From: Rhodanobacteraceae bacterium UBA703
GTDB taxonomy: Bacteria; Pseudomonadota; Gammaproteobacteria; Xanthomonadales; Rhodanobacteraceae
Reading direction: 5' to 3'
DNA length: 14,014 bases
Assembly (NCBI GenBank): GCA_002297645.1
Contig: DBMH01000234.1
Coordinates: forward strand, 8,832-22,845
Below are positions 1 through 9,397 of the stretch, in pieces (within the stretch, counting starts at the first letter, position 1; each line of letters starts with the position of its first letter). The position numbers were made by a program, and so were the translations under genes. A model generated the notes under the pieces. It saw nothing but the letters and a program-made list of their open reading frames with translations, was not told the DNA's origin and did no database searches.

Positions 1-687
1 TACGGCAAGCCGACCACGATCAACAACACCGAGACCTACGCTTCCGTACCGGCGATCCTGCGCAAGGGCGCCGACTGGTTCATGGAGCAGGGCAAGCCGA
101 ACAACGGCGGCCCGAAGATCTTCTCGGTCTCCGGCCACGTGAACCGGCCGGGCAACTACGAGATCAAGCTCGGCACGCCGTTCAAGGACCTGCTCGAGAT
201 GGCCGGCGGCGTGCGCAACGGCAACAAGCTCAAGGCCGTGATTCCCGGCGGTTCGTCGATGCCGGTGCTGCCGGCCGCGACGATGATGGAACTCACGATG
301 GACTACGACGCGATCCAGAAGGCCGGTTCCGGCCTCGGATCGGGCGCGGTCATCGTCATGGACGAGACCACCTGCATGGTGCGCGCCTGCCGCCGCATCA
401 GCCAGTTCTACTTCAAGGAAAGCTGCGGCCAGTGCACGCCGTGCCGCGAAGGCACCGGCTGGATGTACCGCATGCTGTCGCGCATCGTCGACGGCAAGGC
501 CGAGCTCGGCGATCTCCACATGCTCAAGGCCGCCGCCGGCCAGATCGAGGGCCATACGATCTGCGCGTTCGGCGAAGCCGCCGCCTGGCCGGTGCAGGGC
601 TTCCTGCGCCACTACTGGGACGAGTTCGAGTACTACATCAAGAACGGCCGCTCGATCGTGGACGCGCGGTTGGAGGTTGCGGCATGA
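1..687 (+). CDS. nuoF: NADH-quinone oxidoreductase subunit F (NuoF), 3' part only
   Basis: NuoF is the cytoplasmic subunit of complex I that binds FMN and NADH and passes electrons to the iron-sulfur chain. The reading frame is open from base 1, so the 5' end, with the Rossmann-like FMN/NADH site, lies outside; 228 codons remain, about half of the usual protein of roughly 440 residues. Visible are the SLBB (ubiquitin-like) domain around KIFSVSGHVNRPGNYEIK (about 115-270) and the C-terminal 4Fe-4S domain. The N3 cluster ligands are the CGQCTPC cysteines at 424, 433 and 442 plus the cysteine of HTICAFGEA at 562. The protein ends in LEVAA, and its TGA overlaps an ATG (ATGA at 684-687) that opens a small frame leading into nuoG. 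Identity is firm from these motifs and the gene order. Confidence 0.97.
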   Translation, partial: YGKPTTINNTETYASVPAILRKGADWFMEQGKPNNGGPKIFSVSGHVNRPGNYEIKLGTPFKDLLEMAGGVRNGNKLKAVIPGGSSMPVLPAATMMELTMDYDAIQKAGSGLGSGAVIVMDETTCMVRACRRISQFYFKESCGQCTPCREGTGWMYRMLSRIVDGKAELGDLHMLKAAAGQIEGHTICAFGEAAAWPVQGFLRHYWDEFEYYIKNGRSIVDARLEVAA

Positions 688-707
688 ACGTGACGTATCG
701 ATCCGCG

Positions 708-803
708 CGTCGGGAGTCGGGAATCGAGAATCGGGAATCGGCAAAGCCTCGGCTTTTGCTCTCCCCATTCCCCATTTCCCATTTCCCATTCCCGGCTCCG
801 ACG
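708..803. repeat. Imperfect palindrome of GGGAATC / CCCATTC heptamers between nuoF and nuoG
   Basis: The left arm has four tandem 7-bp units (GGGAGTC, GGGAATC, GAGAATC, GGGAATC at 712-739). The right arm has four units of CCCCATT/TCCCATT (763-790). The arms are near-complementary, and a central hairpin (GGCAAAGCC, then GGCTTTTGC, 741-761) joins them. The outermost parts also pair: CGTCGGGAGTCGGG from 708 against CCCGGCTCCGACG ending at 803. The whole would fold as one long stem in RNA or single-stranded DNA. Repeats of this style are common between genes in Xanthomonadales genomes, which is background knowledge and not a search result. Its right edge abuts the nuoG ribosome binding site. GCATGAA occurs at both sides (682-688 and 813-819). 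Confidence 0.85.
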
Positions 804-807
804 GGAG
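803..807 (+). promoter_or_regulatory. nuoG ribosome binding site
   Basis: GGGAG lies 7 bases before the ATG at 815 and is the only good Shine-Dalgarno match near a start in this frame. It supports ATG 815 over the in-frame TTG at 677, which lies inside nuoF. The site touches the right end of the palindromic repeat, so folding of the repeat could affect access to it. Confidence 0.6.
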
Positions 808-814
808 TGGCCGC

Positions 815-3154
815 ATGAATGCGCAGCCTGCAGCACCGGCCGTGCCGCCGGACCACGTCACGGTCGAGATCGACGGCCAGTCGCTGGTCGTGCCGAAGAA
901 CTCGATGATCATTGCCGCGGCCGACAAGGCCGGCATCCAGATCCCGCGCTTCTGCTACCACGAGAAGCTGCCGATCGCCGCGAACTGCCGCATGTGCATG
1001 GTCGAGGTCGAGATGGGCGGGCGGCCGATGCCGAAGCCGCAGCCGGCCTGCGCGACGCCCGTCGCCGACGGCATGAAGATCCAGACGCAGTCGCAGCGCG
1101 CGCTGTCCGCGCAGCGCAATGTCATGGAATTCCTGCTGATCAACCATCCGCTCGACTGCCCGATCTGCGACCAGGGTGGCGAATGCGAGCTGCAGGACCT
1201 CTCGATGGGGTACGGCCGTTCGGTGAGCCGCTTCGTCGAGCAGAAGCGCACCATCCCGGACGAGGACCTCGGCCCGCTGGTCGAGACCGAGATGACGCGC
1301 TGCATCCAGTGCACACGCTGCGTGCGCGTGATGAGCGAAGTCGCCGGCACCTACGAGCTCGGCGGCATGGAGCGCGGCGAACGCCTTCAGATCGGCACCT
1401 ACGTGGGCAAGCCGCTGATGAGCGAACTGTCCGGCAACGTCATCGACGTGTGCCCGGTCGGCGCGCTGACGAACAAGCCTTTCCGATTCAAGGCGCGCGC
1501 CTGGGAACTGATCGCGCGCGAGTCGATCGGCTACCATGACGCGCTCGGCTCGAACCTCTGGCTGCACACGCGCCGTGGCGAGGCGCTGCGCGCCGTGCCG
1601 CGTGACAACGAGGCGATCAACGAGTGCTGGCTGTCGGATCGCGACCGCTACTCGAACGACGCGTTGCGCGCCGACGACCGCGCGACGAAGCCGATGATCC
1701 GTCGCAACGGCGAGCTGGTCGAGACCACCTGGGCCGAGGCGCTCGCGTTCGTCGCCGACCACCTGCGCACCGCGCGCGGCGACGTCGGCGCGCTGCTCGC
1801 GCCGCTGGCCTCGAACGAGGAAGGGCATCTGCTCGGCAAGCTGCTGCGCGGCCTCGGCAGCGACAGCATCGACCATCGCCTGCGGACGCTGGATTTCTCC
1901 GACGCGCCATTCGCGCCTACCTTCGAGATGCCGGTCGCCGACATCGAGAAGGCGAAGACGATCCTGCTCGTCGGCTGCAATCCGCGCCACGAAATGCCGC
2001 TGTTGAACCATCGCCTGCGCAAGGCGGTGAAGGGCGGCGCAAAGGTCTATGCGATCAACCCGGTCGACTTCGACCTGAACTTCGACCTCGCCGGCAAGAC
2101 GATCGCGACGCCATCGGCGATGCTCGACGCGGTGTTAGCCTTGGCCAAGGCCGCGAACGATCTCGGCCATCTGCCGGAATCCTCGGCGCTGGCGCAGGCG
2201 ATCTCCGGTCTCGACGCCGGTGCGGCGTCCGGTGCGTGGATCAAGGCACTGGCCGATGCCGCGTCGTCCGTCGTGATCCTCGGCGAGGGCGCCGTGCAGC
2301 ACCCGTCCGCGGCCTGGCTGCGCGCAGCGGCCCGTTTCATCGCCAAGGCCACCGGTTCGGCCTGCAACGAGATTCCGTCCGGTGCGAACGCGCTGGGTCT
2401 CGCCCGCGCCGGCGCGCAGCCGCAGACGAACGGGCGCGATGCGGGGGGCATGCTGGCGAGCGCGCCGAAGCATCTGGTCGTCTATCACGCCGGTTCGCAG
2501 GACACCTCGGCACCGGCCGCGTTCGACCATGCGCGCAGCACGGCGGACTTCTGCGTCTACATCGGCGCGTTCGCCTGCAGCGGAGTCAAGCGCACGGCGC
2601 ATGCCGTGCTGCCGATCGGCCTGCCGCCCGAAATCGACGGCAGCTACACGAACGTCGACGGCTTCACGCAGGTCGTCGCCGCCGCCACCAAGCTGCCGGG
2701 TGACGCGCGTCCGGGCTGGAAGGTGCTGCGTGCGCTCGGTTCGGCGCTGTCGATCGACGGCTTCGGCTTCACCGAGATCGACGAAGTGCGCGCGCAGATG
2801 AGCGAGATCACCGCGCCCGTCGCCGGCTCGCCGGCGCCGCGCAAGGAGCCGGCCGCCGGACGCCTCGCCCGCGTCACAACGACCGCGATCTACCGCGCCG
2901 ACGCCGTGTTGCGCCGCTCGCCCGCGTTGCAGGCGCATCCGCTGTCGCGTCCGGTCGCGCTGGTGCTGCATCCGGAAGATGCGCTCGCGCTCGGCCTCGG
3001 TGCCGGCACGAGCGCGAAGGTGTCCGGTTCGGCGGTGCTGCCGGTCGAGACGTCCGTGCGCGTCCCGCGCGGAGCGGCCTGGATCGAGGCGGGGCATTCC
3101 GCCGCCGCAGGCCTGCCGCCGTATGGCGCCACCCTCGACATCGTGAAGGCGTGA
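815..3154 (+). CDS. nuoG: NADH-quinone oxidoreductase subunit G (NuoG)
   Basis: NuoG is the large iron-sulfur subunit of the complex I peripheral arm and relays electrons from NuoF towards NuoI/NuoB. The chosen ATG gives 779 residues. The N-terminal 2Fe-2S ferredoxin domain carries C47, C58, C61 and C79. The His-ligated cluster motif HPLDCPICDQGGEC supplies H111, C115, C118 and C124. The next 4Fe-4S cluster is CIQCTRC (C163, C166, C169) with C213 in NVIDVCPVGAL. From about residue 220 follows a molybdopterin-oxidoreductase-like domain, which in complex I is structural and lacks the cofactor. The extra N7 cluster ligands of the E. coli and Thermus proteins are absent: the region after C213 reads KARAWELIARES, as in the mitochondrial type. 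The protein is shorter than the E. coli one (about 908). nuoH begins 7 bp after the stop. Confidence 0.97.
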   Translation: MNAQPAAPAVPPDHVTVEIDGQSLVVPKNSMIIAAADKAGIQIPRFCYHEKLPIAANCRMCMVEVEMGGRPMPKPQPACATPVADGMKIQTQSQRALSAQRNVMEFLLINHPLDCPICDQGGECELQDLSMGYGRSVSRFVEQKRTIPDEDLGPLVETEMTRCIQCTRCVRVMSEVAGTYELGGMERGERLQIGTYVGKPLMSELSGNVIDVCPVGALTNKPFRFKARAWELIARESIGYHDALGSNLWLHTRRGEALRAVPRDNEAINECWLSDRDRYSNDALRADDRATKPMIRRNGELVETTWAEALAFVADHLRTARGDVGALLAPLASNEEGHLLGKLLRGLGSDSIDHRLRTLDFSDAPFAPTFEMPVADIEKAKTILLVGCNPRHEMPLLNHRLRKAVKGGAKVYAINPVDFDLNFDLAGKTIATPSAMLDAVLALAKAANDLGHLPESSALAQAISGLDAGAASGAWIKALADAASSVVILGEGAVQHPSAAWLRAAARFIAKATGSACNEIPSGANALGLARAGAQPQTNGRDAGGMLASAPKHLVVYHAGSQDTSAPAAFDHARSTADFCVYIGAFACSGVKRTAHAVLPIGLPPEIDGSYTNVDGFTQVVAAATKLPGDARPGWKVLRALGSALSIDGFGFTEIDEVRAQMSEITAPVAGSPAPRKEPAAGRLARVTTTAIYRADAVLRRSPALQAHPLSRPVALVLHPEDALALGLGAGTSAKVSGSAVLPVETSVRVPRGAAWIEAGHSAAAGLPPYGATLDIVKA

Positions 3155-3161
3155 CGACGAC

Positions 3162-4211
3162 ATGAACTGGATCCTCGACGCCTATCACTGGTGCGCCACG
3201 ACCTTCCCGACGCTGACCATGGCGGTCGGCCTGTTCCTGTTCCCCATGCTGCCGCTGATCATCGCGGTGGCGATGTACGTGTGGTGGGAGCGCAAGGTCA
3301 TCGGCTGGATGCACGTGCGCATGGGACCGAACAAGATCGGTCCGTTCGGTCTCGCGCAGACCTTCGCGGACGTGTTCAAGCTGTTGCTGAAGGAAGTCAT
3401 CTACCCGAGCAGCGCGAACCGCAAGCTGTTCCTGATCGCTCCGCTGTGGGCGCTGATTCCGGCGTTCGCGGCCTGGGCCGTGATCCCGATCGGCCCGCAC
3501 GTCGCGTGGTCGGACGCCAATGCGGGCCTGCTGTTCCTGCTCGCGATGACCTCGATGGGCGTGTACGGCATCATCCTCGCCGGCTGGGCGTCGAACTCGC
3601 GCTACGCCATGCTCGGCGCGATGCGCGCGGCGGCGCAGACGATTTCCTACGAGATCGCGATGGGCTTCTCGCTGGTCGGCGTGCTGGTCCTCGCGGGCAG
3701 CCTGAACCTGTCGGAGATCGTGCAGGCACAGGCCGGCGCCAAGGGCCTGTTCGACTGGTTCTGGTTCCCGCTGCTGCCGATGTTCGTGATCTATTTCGTC
3801 TCCGGCGTGGCCGAGACGAACCGCGCGCCGTTCGACGTCGCCGAGGGCGAGTCGGAAATCGTCGCCGGCTTCCACGTCGAGTATTCGGGGGCGCCGTTCG
3901 CGGTGTTCTTCCTGACCGAATACGCGAACATGATCCTGATTTCGTTCCTGGCGCCGATCCTGTTCCTCGGCGGCTGGCTGTCGCCGTTCCCGGCCTCGTG
4001 GGGCGTGCTCGGCGCGCCGGGCTGGTGGTGGTTCGTCGCCAAGGCGTTCTTCTTCGCCACCGCGTTCGTCTGGTTCCGCGCGAGCTTCCCGCGCTACCGC
4101 TACGACCAGATCATGCGGCTCGGCTGGAAGGTCTTCATTCCGATCACGATCGTCTGGGTGTTCGTCGCCGGGTGCCTGAAGTACTTCGGTTGGGTCACGG
4201 CGGGCGCCTGA
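3162..4211 (+). CDS. nuoH: NADH-quinone oxidoreductase subunit H (NuoH)
   Basis: NuoH is the membrane subunit at the foot of the peripheral arm. It forms much of the quinone chamber and starts the chain of charged residues linking quinone reduction to proton pumping. The 349-residue protein is strongly hydrophobic with about eight membrane segments. It shows the family signatures WWERKVIGWMHVRMGPNKIG near residue 41 and the acidic cytoplasmic loop ETNRAPFDVAEGESEIVAGF starting at E218, followed by HVEYSG. This loop faces the quinone site in known structures. The start is the ATG 7 bp after the nuoG stop; only a weak purine-rich ribosome site is visible, which fits translational coupling. nuoI follows 10 bp after the stop. 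Confidence 0.97.
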   Translation: MNWILDAYHWCATTFPTLTMAVGLFLFPMLPLIIAVAMYVWWERKVIGWMHVRMGPNKIGPFGLAQTFADVFKLLLKEVIYPSSANRKLFLIAPLWALIPAFAAWAVIPIGPHVAWSDANAGLLFLLAMTSMGVYGIILAGWASNSRYAMLGAMRAAAQTISYEIAMGFSLVGVLVLAGSLNLSEIVQAQAGAKGLFDWFWFPLLPMFVIYFVSGVAETNRAPFDVAEGESEIVAGFHVEYSGAPFAVFFLTEYANMILISFLAPILFLGGWLSPFPASWGVLGAPGWWWFVAKAFFFATAFVWFRASFPRYRYDQIMRLGWKVFIPITIVWVFVAGCLKYFGWVTAGA

Positions 4212-4221
4212 GGCCAGAGCA

Positions 4222-4710
4222 ATGAATCGAGTCACCTCCTATTTCAAGAGCCTGTTGCTGCTGGAGCTGCTGTCCGGCCTCAAGCTCACGTTCCAGTACC
4301 TGTGGCGCCCGAAGTACACCGTGCGCTACCCGATGGAGCACATTCCCAAGTCGAACCGCTTCCGCGGTCTGCACGCACTGCGCCGCTATCCGAACGGCGA
4401 GGAGCGCTGCATCGCATGCAAGCTCTGCGAGGCGGTGTGCCCGGCGCTGGCGATCACGATCGACTCCGCTCCGCGCGAGGACGGCACGCGCCGCACGACG
4501 CGCTACGACATCGACCTGTTCAAGTGCATCTTCTGCGGTTTCTGCGAGGAGAGCTGCCCGGTCGACTCGATCGTCGAGACCGGCATCCACGAATACCACT
4601 TCGAACAGCGCGGCGAGAACATCGTGACCAAGCCGAAGCTGCTGGCGATCGGCGACCGTTTCGAGAAGGACATCGCAGCGGCGCGGGCACAGGACGCGGC
4701 GTACCGATGA
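4222..4710 (+). CDS. nuoI: NADH-quinone oxidoreductase subunit I (NuoI)
   Basis: NuoI is the ferredoxin-like subunit that holds clusters N6a and N6b and carries electrons from NuoG to the terminal N2 cluster in NuoB. It has 162 residues. The two 4Fe-4S motifs are RCIACKLCEAVCPALAI (C63, C66, C69, C73) and KCIFCGFCEESCPVDSI (C102, C105, C108, C112). The N-terminal amphipathic part (LLLLELLSGLKLTFQYLW) would lie against the membrane. GAGG at 4210-4213, overlapping the nuoH stop, is a good ribosome site 8 bases before the ATG. The stop overlaps an ATG (ATGA at 4707-4710) that opens the small frame leading through the repeat to nuoJ. Confidence 0.97.
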   Translation: MNRVTSYFKSLLLLELLSGLKLTFQYLWRPKYTVRYPMEHIPKSNRFRGLHALRRYPNGEERCIACKLCEAVCPALAITIDSAPREDGTRRTTRYDIDLFKCIFCGFCEESCPVDSIVETGIHEYHFEQRGENIVTKPKLLAIGDRFEKDIAAARAQDAAYR

Positions 4711-4871
4711 ACGGACGCGTGGACATGGTTGTTTTTCCTTCTCCCGTCTGCGGGAGAAGGTGGCCCGAAGGGCCGGATGAGGGAAATGCGTGCGACGCAT
4801 TCGCAAGGTCCGCCCTCACCCCGGCCCTCTCCCGCAAGCGGGAGAGGGGGAAAAGAGGAATGGCTGCATGA
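4707..4871 (+). other. Small open frame (54 codons) bridging nuoI stop and nuoJ start
   Basis: An ATG at 4707 overlaps the nuoI stop (ATGA). The frame stays open for 54 codons across the repeat and stops at a TGA (4869-4871) that overlaps the nuoJ ATG (4868). The peptide starts MNGRVDMVVFPSPVCGRR and ends RERGKRGMAA. The segment LTPALSRKRERG is typical of translated REP-like elements that get misannotated as protein, so I do not propose a functional product. The geometry copies the nuoF–nuoG junction and could support termination-reinitiation across the insert. Chance remains possible. Confidence 0.3.
4732..4854. repeat. REP/BIME-like paired palindromic element between nuoI and nuoJ
   Basis: Several hairpins are nested in a larger inverted repeat. 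TTCTCCCG (4739-4746) pairs with CGGGAGAA (4751-4758). GGCCC (4762-4766) pairs with GGGCC (4770-4774). ATGCGT (4786-4791) pairs with ACGCAT (4795-4800). CCCTCTCCCGC (4825-4835) pairs with GCGGGAGAGGG (4838-4848). At larger scale GGGCCGGATGAGGG (4770-4783) is near-complementary to CCCTCACCCCGGCCC (4813-4827), and the T-rich left end to the A-rich right end. The element can fold as separate hairpins or as one long stem. CCCTCTCCCGC-type intergenic repeats are widespread in Xanthomonadales and some other proteobacteria (general knowledge). No target-site duplication is evident. Confidence 0.85.
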
Positions 4872-5512
4872 GCTTCCAACTGATCTGCTTCTACGCCTTC
4901 GCCGCGATCGCGGTCGGCGCCGCGCTGGCCGTGGTCACGGTGAAGAACCCGGTGCACGCGGCGCTCAGCCTGGTGCTGACGTTCTTCACGACCGCCTGCG
5001 TGTGGCTGCTGGCCGATGCCGAGTTCCTGGCGATCGCGCTCGTGCTGGTCTACGTCGGCGCGGTCATGGTGCTGTTCCTGTTCGTCGTCATGATGCTCGA
5101 TCTCGACCTCGAACCGCTGCGCGAGGGCTTCATCCGCGCGCTGCCGTTCGGCGTGATCGTCGCGGTCGTCATGCTGGCGGAGATGCTGGCGCTGATCGGC
5201 GTGCGCTCCATGGACATCGTCGCGCCGGCGGATCCCGCCGCCGCGGCCGGCCTGTCGAACGTGGAATGGCTCGCCACCGCCCTGTTCAGCGAGTTCCTGC
5301 TGCCCTTCGAGGTCGCCGCGCTGATCCTGACGGTCGGCATCATCGCCGCGGTTCCTCTGACGTTGCGCCACCGCAAGGGCGTGAAGGCGCAGGATCCCGC
5401 GCGCCAGGTGCGCGTCGACCCGCGCGACCGCATCCGCGTCGTCAAGATGGCGGCCGAGACGTCCGCCGTCCAGAACGGGACCCTCCCGAACCAGGAGTCG
5501 AGCGCGCCATGA
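4868..5512 (+). CDS. nuoJ: NADH-quinone oxidoreductase subunit J (NuoJ)
   Basis: NuoJ is a small antiporter-associated membrane subunit next to NuoK in the complex I membrane arm. From ATG 4868 it has 214 residues with about five hydrophobic segments. The conserved central helix is LVYVGAVMVLFLFVVMML (from about residue 60), where a pi-bulge is known in the family. The first segment ends in VTVKNPVHAALSLVLTF, also typical. A polar C-terminal tail after about residue 170 makes it somewhat longer than the E. coli protein (184). GAGG at 4855-4858, just outside the repeat, serves as ribosome site. An in-frame upstream start at 4790 would only translate repeat sequence and is not used here. Its TGA overlaps the nuoK ATG. 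Confidence 0.95.
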   Translation: MSFQLICFYAFAAIAVGAALAVVTVKNPVHAALSLVLTFFTTACVWLLADAEFLAIALVLVYVGAVMVLFLFVVMMLDLDLEPLREGFIRALPFGVIVAVVMLAEMLALIGVRSMDIVAPADPAAAAGLSNVEWLATALFSEFLLPFEVAALILTVGIIAAVPLTLRHRKGVKAQDPARQVRVDPRDRIRVVKMAAETSAVQNGTLPNQESSAP

Positions 5513-5817
5513 TTCCCCTGTCGCACTACCTCACGCTCGGCGCGATCCTGTTCTGCATCGCGGTCGCCGGCATCTTCATCAACCGCAAGAACGTCATCAC
5601 GCTGCTGATGGCCATCGAGTTGATGCTGCTCGCGGTCAACACGAACTTCATCGCGTTCTCGCGCTATCTCGGCGATCCGTCCGGGCAGGTGTTCGTGTTC
5701 TTCATCCTGACCGTCGCGGCGGCCGAGGCCGCCATCGGGCTCGCGATCCTCGTCGTGCTGTTCCGCAACCGCGCGACGATCAACGTCACCGAAATCGATA
5801 GCCTGAAGGGTTGAGCC
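5509..5817 (+). CDS. nuoK: NADH-quinone oxidoreductase subunit K (NuoK)
   Basis: NuoK is a three-helix membrane subunit homologous to MrpC of Na+/H+ antiporters and contributes two buried glutamates to proton transfer. The sense codons end at 5814 and the TGA is 5812-5814 plus flanking bases before nuoL; the protein has 101 residues, the usual size. E37 in ITLLMAIELMLLAVN and E73 in FILTVAAAEAAIGLAILV correspond to the essential E36 and E72 of E. coli. The ATG overlaps the nuoJ stop (ATGA at 5509-5512), so translation is probably coupled; AGGAG at 5493-5497 inside nuoJ is the ribosome site. nuoL starts within a few bases downstream, after AAGGG at 5806-5810. Note that the exact stop is at 5812-5814; the listed end includes three spacer bases. 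Confidence 0.93.
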
Positions 5818-5818
5818 G

Positions 5819-7858
<2,040 letters not shown>

Positions 7859-7881
7859 TCGACTTGGGGATTGCATAGGAC

Positions 7882-9387
7882 ATGGCTTCGCATCTTTTGA
7901 GTCTCCTGATCTGGCTGCCGATCGTCGGCGCGATCGTCGTACTCGCGTTCGGCCGCCAGGCCAACACTGCCCGCTGGCTCTCGCTCGGCGTGGCGCTGCT
8001 CACCTTCGTGGTCTCGATCCCGCTGTGGACCGGTTACCAGACGGCCGTCGGCGGCCTGCAGTTCGTCGAGCATCTGTCGTGGATCCCGGCCCTGAAGGCG
8101 AACTACGCGCTGGGCGCGGACGGCATCTCGGTCGCGCTGATCGTGCTGACCACGTTCACCAGCGTGCTGGTGGTCCTCGGTTCGTGGGGACCGATCGAGA
8201 CGCGCGTGTCGCAGTACATGGCCGCGATGCTGGCACTGGAAGGCTTCCTCATCGGCGTGTTCGCCGCGACCGACGCGCTGCTGTTCTACGTGTTCTTCGA
8301 AGGCATGCTGATCCCGATGTTCATCATCATCGGCATCTGGGGCGGCCCGAGGCGCGTCTACGCCACGTTGAAGTTCTTCATCTACACGTTCCTCGGCTCG
8401 ATCTTCATGCTGGTCGGCCTGATCTACCTGCACATGAAGACCGGCGAGTTCTCGCTCGCCTCCTTCGCGCAGCTGAGCCTCAGCACGAAGGAGCAGGGCT
8501 GGCTGTTCTTCGCCTTCCTGATCGCGTTCGCGATCAAGGTGCCGATGTGGCCGGTGCACACCTGGCTGCCGGACGCGCACGTCGAGGCGCCGACGGGCGG
8601 TTCGGTCATCCTGGCCGCGATCATGCTGAAGGTCGGCGGCTACGGCTTCATCCGCTTCTCGCTGCCGATCACGCCGGACGCCTCGCAGGAGTACGCGTGG
8701 GTCGTCATCGCGATGTCGCTGATCGCGATCGTCTACATCGGCTACGTCGCGCTGGTGCAGGAGGACATGAAGAAGCTGATCGCGTACTCGTCGATCGCGC
8801 ACATGGCCTTCGTCACGCTCGGCCTGTTCATCGCGCTGGCCCTGGTGCGCACGCACGGCAACCCCGCCGGCGCCCGCCTCGCAGTGCAGGGCGCGATGGT
8901 GCAGATGATCTCGCACGGCTTCGTGTCCGGCGCGATGTTCTCGTGCATCGGCGTGTTGTACGACCGACTGCACACGAGACAGATCGCCGACTACGGCGGC
9001 GTCGCGAACGTCATGCCGTGGTTCGCCGCGTTCATGGTGCTGTTCGCGATGGCCAACTGCGGCCTGCCCGGAACCAGCGGATTCGTCGGCGAGTTCATGG
9101 TCATCCTCGCCGCGTTCCAGGACAGCCCGCTGATCGCCCTGGTCGCCGCGTTCACGCTGATCATCGGTGCGGCGTACACGCTGTGGCTGGTCAAGCGCGT
9201 CGTGTTCGGTGAAGTCGGCAACGACAAGGTGGCGAAGATGAAGGACCTGGATGCGCGCGAGTGGATCGTGCTCGGTGCATTCGCGATCGCCGTGCTCGCG
9301 CTCGGCGTCTACCCGAAACCGCTCACCGATCTGATGGAGCCAGCCGTCCAGCAGATCGTGCAGTCTCTGACCCTGGCGAAGGCATAG
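7882..9387 (+). CDS. nuoM: NADH-quinone oxidoreductase subunit M (NuoM)
   Basis: NuoM is the middle antiporter-like proton channel of the membrane arm, between NuoL and NuoN. It has 501 residues, close to the family norm of about 500, and around fourteen hydrophobic segments. The essential glutamate is E140 in FYVFFEGMLIPMFIIIGIWG. The channel lysine is K219 in AFAIKVPMWPVHTWLPDAHV, followed by EAPTGGSVILAAIMLKVGGY. The internal lysine motif QEDMKKLIAYSSIAHM is intact. The ATG at 7882 follows a 23-bp spacer with GGGGA (7866-7870) and AGGA closer in, so the ribosome site is not ideal. No damage or unusual insertion is seen. Confidence 0.97.
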   Translation: MASHLLSLLIWLPIVGAIVVLAFGRQANTARWLSLGVALLTFVVSIPLWTGYQTAVGGLQFVEHLSWIPALKANYALGADGISVALIVLTTFTSVLVVLGSWGPIETRVSQYMAAMLALEGFLIGVFAATDALLFYVFFEGMLIPMFIIIGIWGGPRRVYATLKFFIYTFLGSIFMLVGLIYLHMKTGEFSLASFAQLSLSTKEQGWLFFAFLIAFAIKVPMWPVHTWLPDAHVEAPTGGSVILAAIMLKVGGYGFIRFSLPITPDASQEYAWVVIAMSLIAIVYIGYVALVQEDMKKLIAYSSIAHMAFVTLGLFIALALVRTHGNPAGARLAVQGAMVQMISHGFVSGAMFSCIGVLYDRLHTRQIADYGGVANVMPWFAAFMVLFAMANCGLPGTSGFVGEFMVILAAFQDSPLIALVAAFTLIIGAAYTLWLVKRVVFGEVGNDKVAKMKDLDAREWIVLGAFAIAVLALGVYPKPLTDLMEPAVQQIVQSLTLAKA

Positions 9388-9397
9388 GTCGTCCGCG

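Larger units (their letters stand above)
684..818 (+). other. Small open frame (44 codons) bridging nuoF stop and nuoG start
   Basis: An ATG at 684 overlaps the nuoF stop (ATGA). The frame runs 44 codons through the repeat and ends at a TGA (816-818) that overlaps the nuoG ATG (815). The predicted peptide begins MNVTYRSARRESG and ends APTGVAA. It is basic and then proline/phenylalanine-rich, as expected for translated heptamer repeat, and shows no domain. I do not claim a functional protein. The plausible role is to keep ribosomes moving from nuoF to nuoG by termination-reinitiation. It could equally be chance, since the repeat is poor in stop codons. Confidence 0.3.

Noticed and set aside
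712..790. Tandem heptamers considered as a CRISPR or minisatellite array
   Set aside because: Units are 7 bp without spacers and the two halves are inverted, so this is a palindromic intergenic repeat.
677..814. Upstream TTG start extending NuoG by 46 residues
   Set aside because: The extension overlaps nuoF and then translates the palindromic repeat; ATG 815 has a good ribosome site and gives a normal NuoG N terminus.
4732..4854. REP-like element considered as an intrinsic terminator inside the nuo operon
   Set aside because: Stable stems exist but no T-tract follows any of them on the plus strand (the 3' end is A-rich), and nuoJ-N must be expressed with the rest.
4790..4867. Upstream ATG extending NuoJ by 26 residues
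   Set aside because: The added residues (PHPGPLPQAGEG type) are translated repeat, and NuoJ homologues begin at the hydrophobic segment after ATG 4868.
5815..5817. Bases after the nuoK stop included in the nuoK span
   Set aside because: The true nuoK stop codon is 5812-5814; these three bases are spacer before nuoL and not coding.
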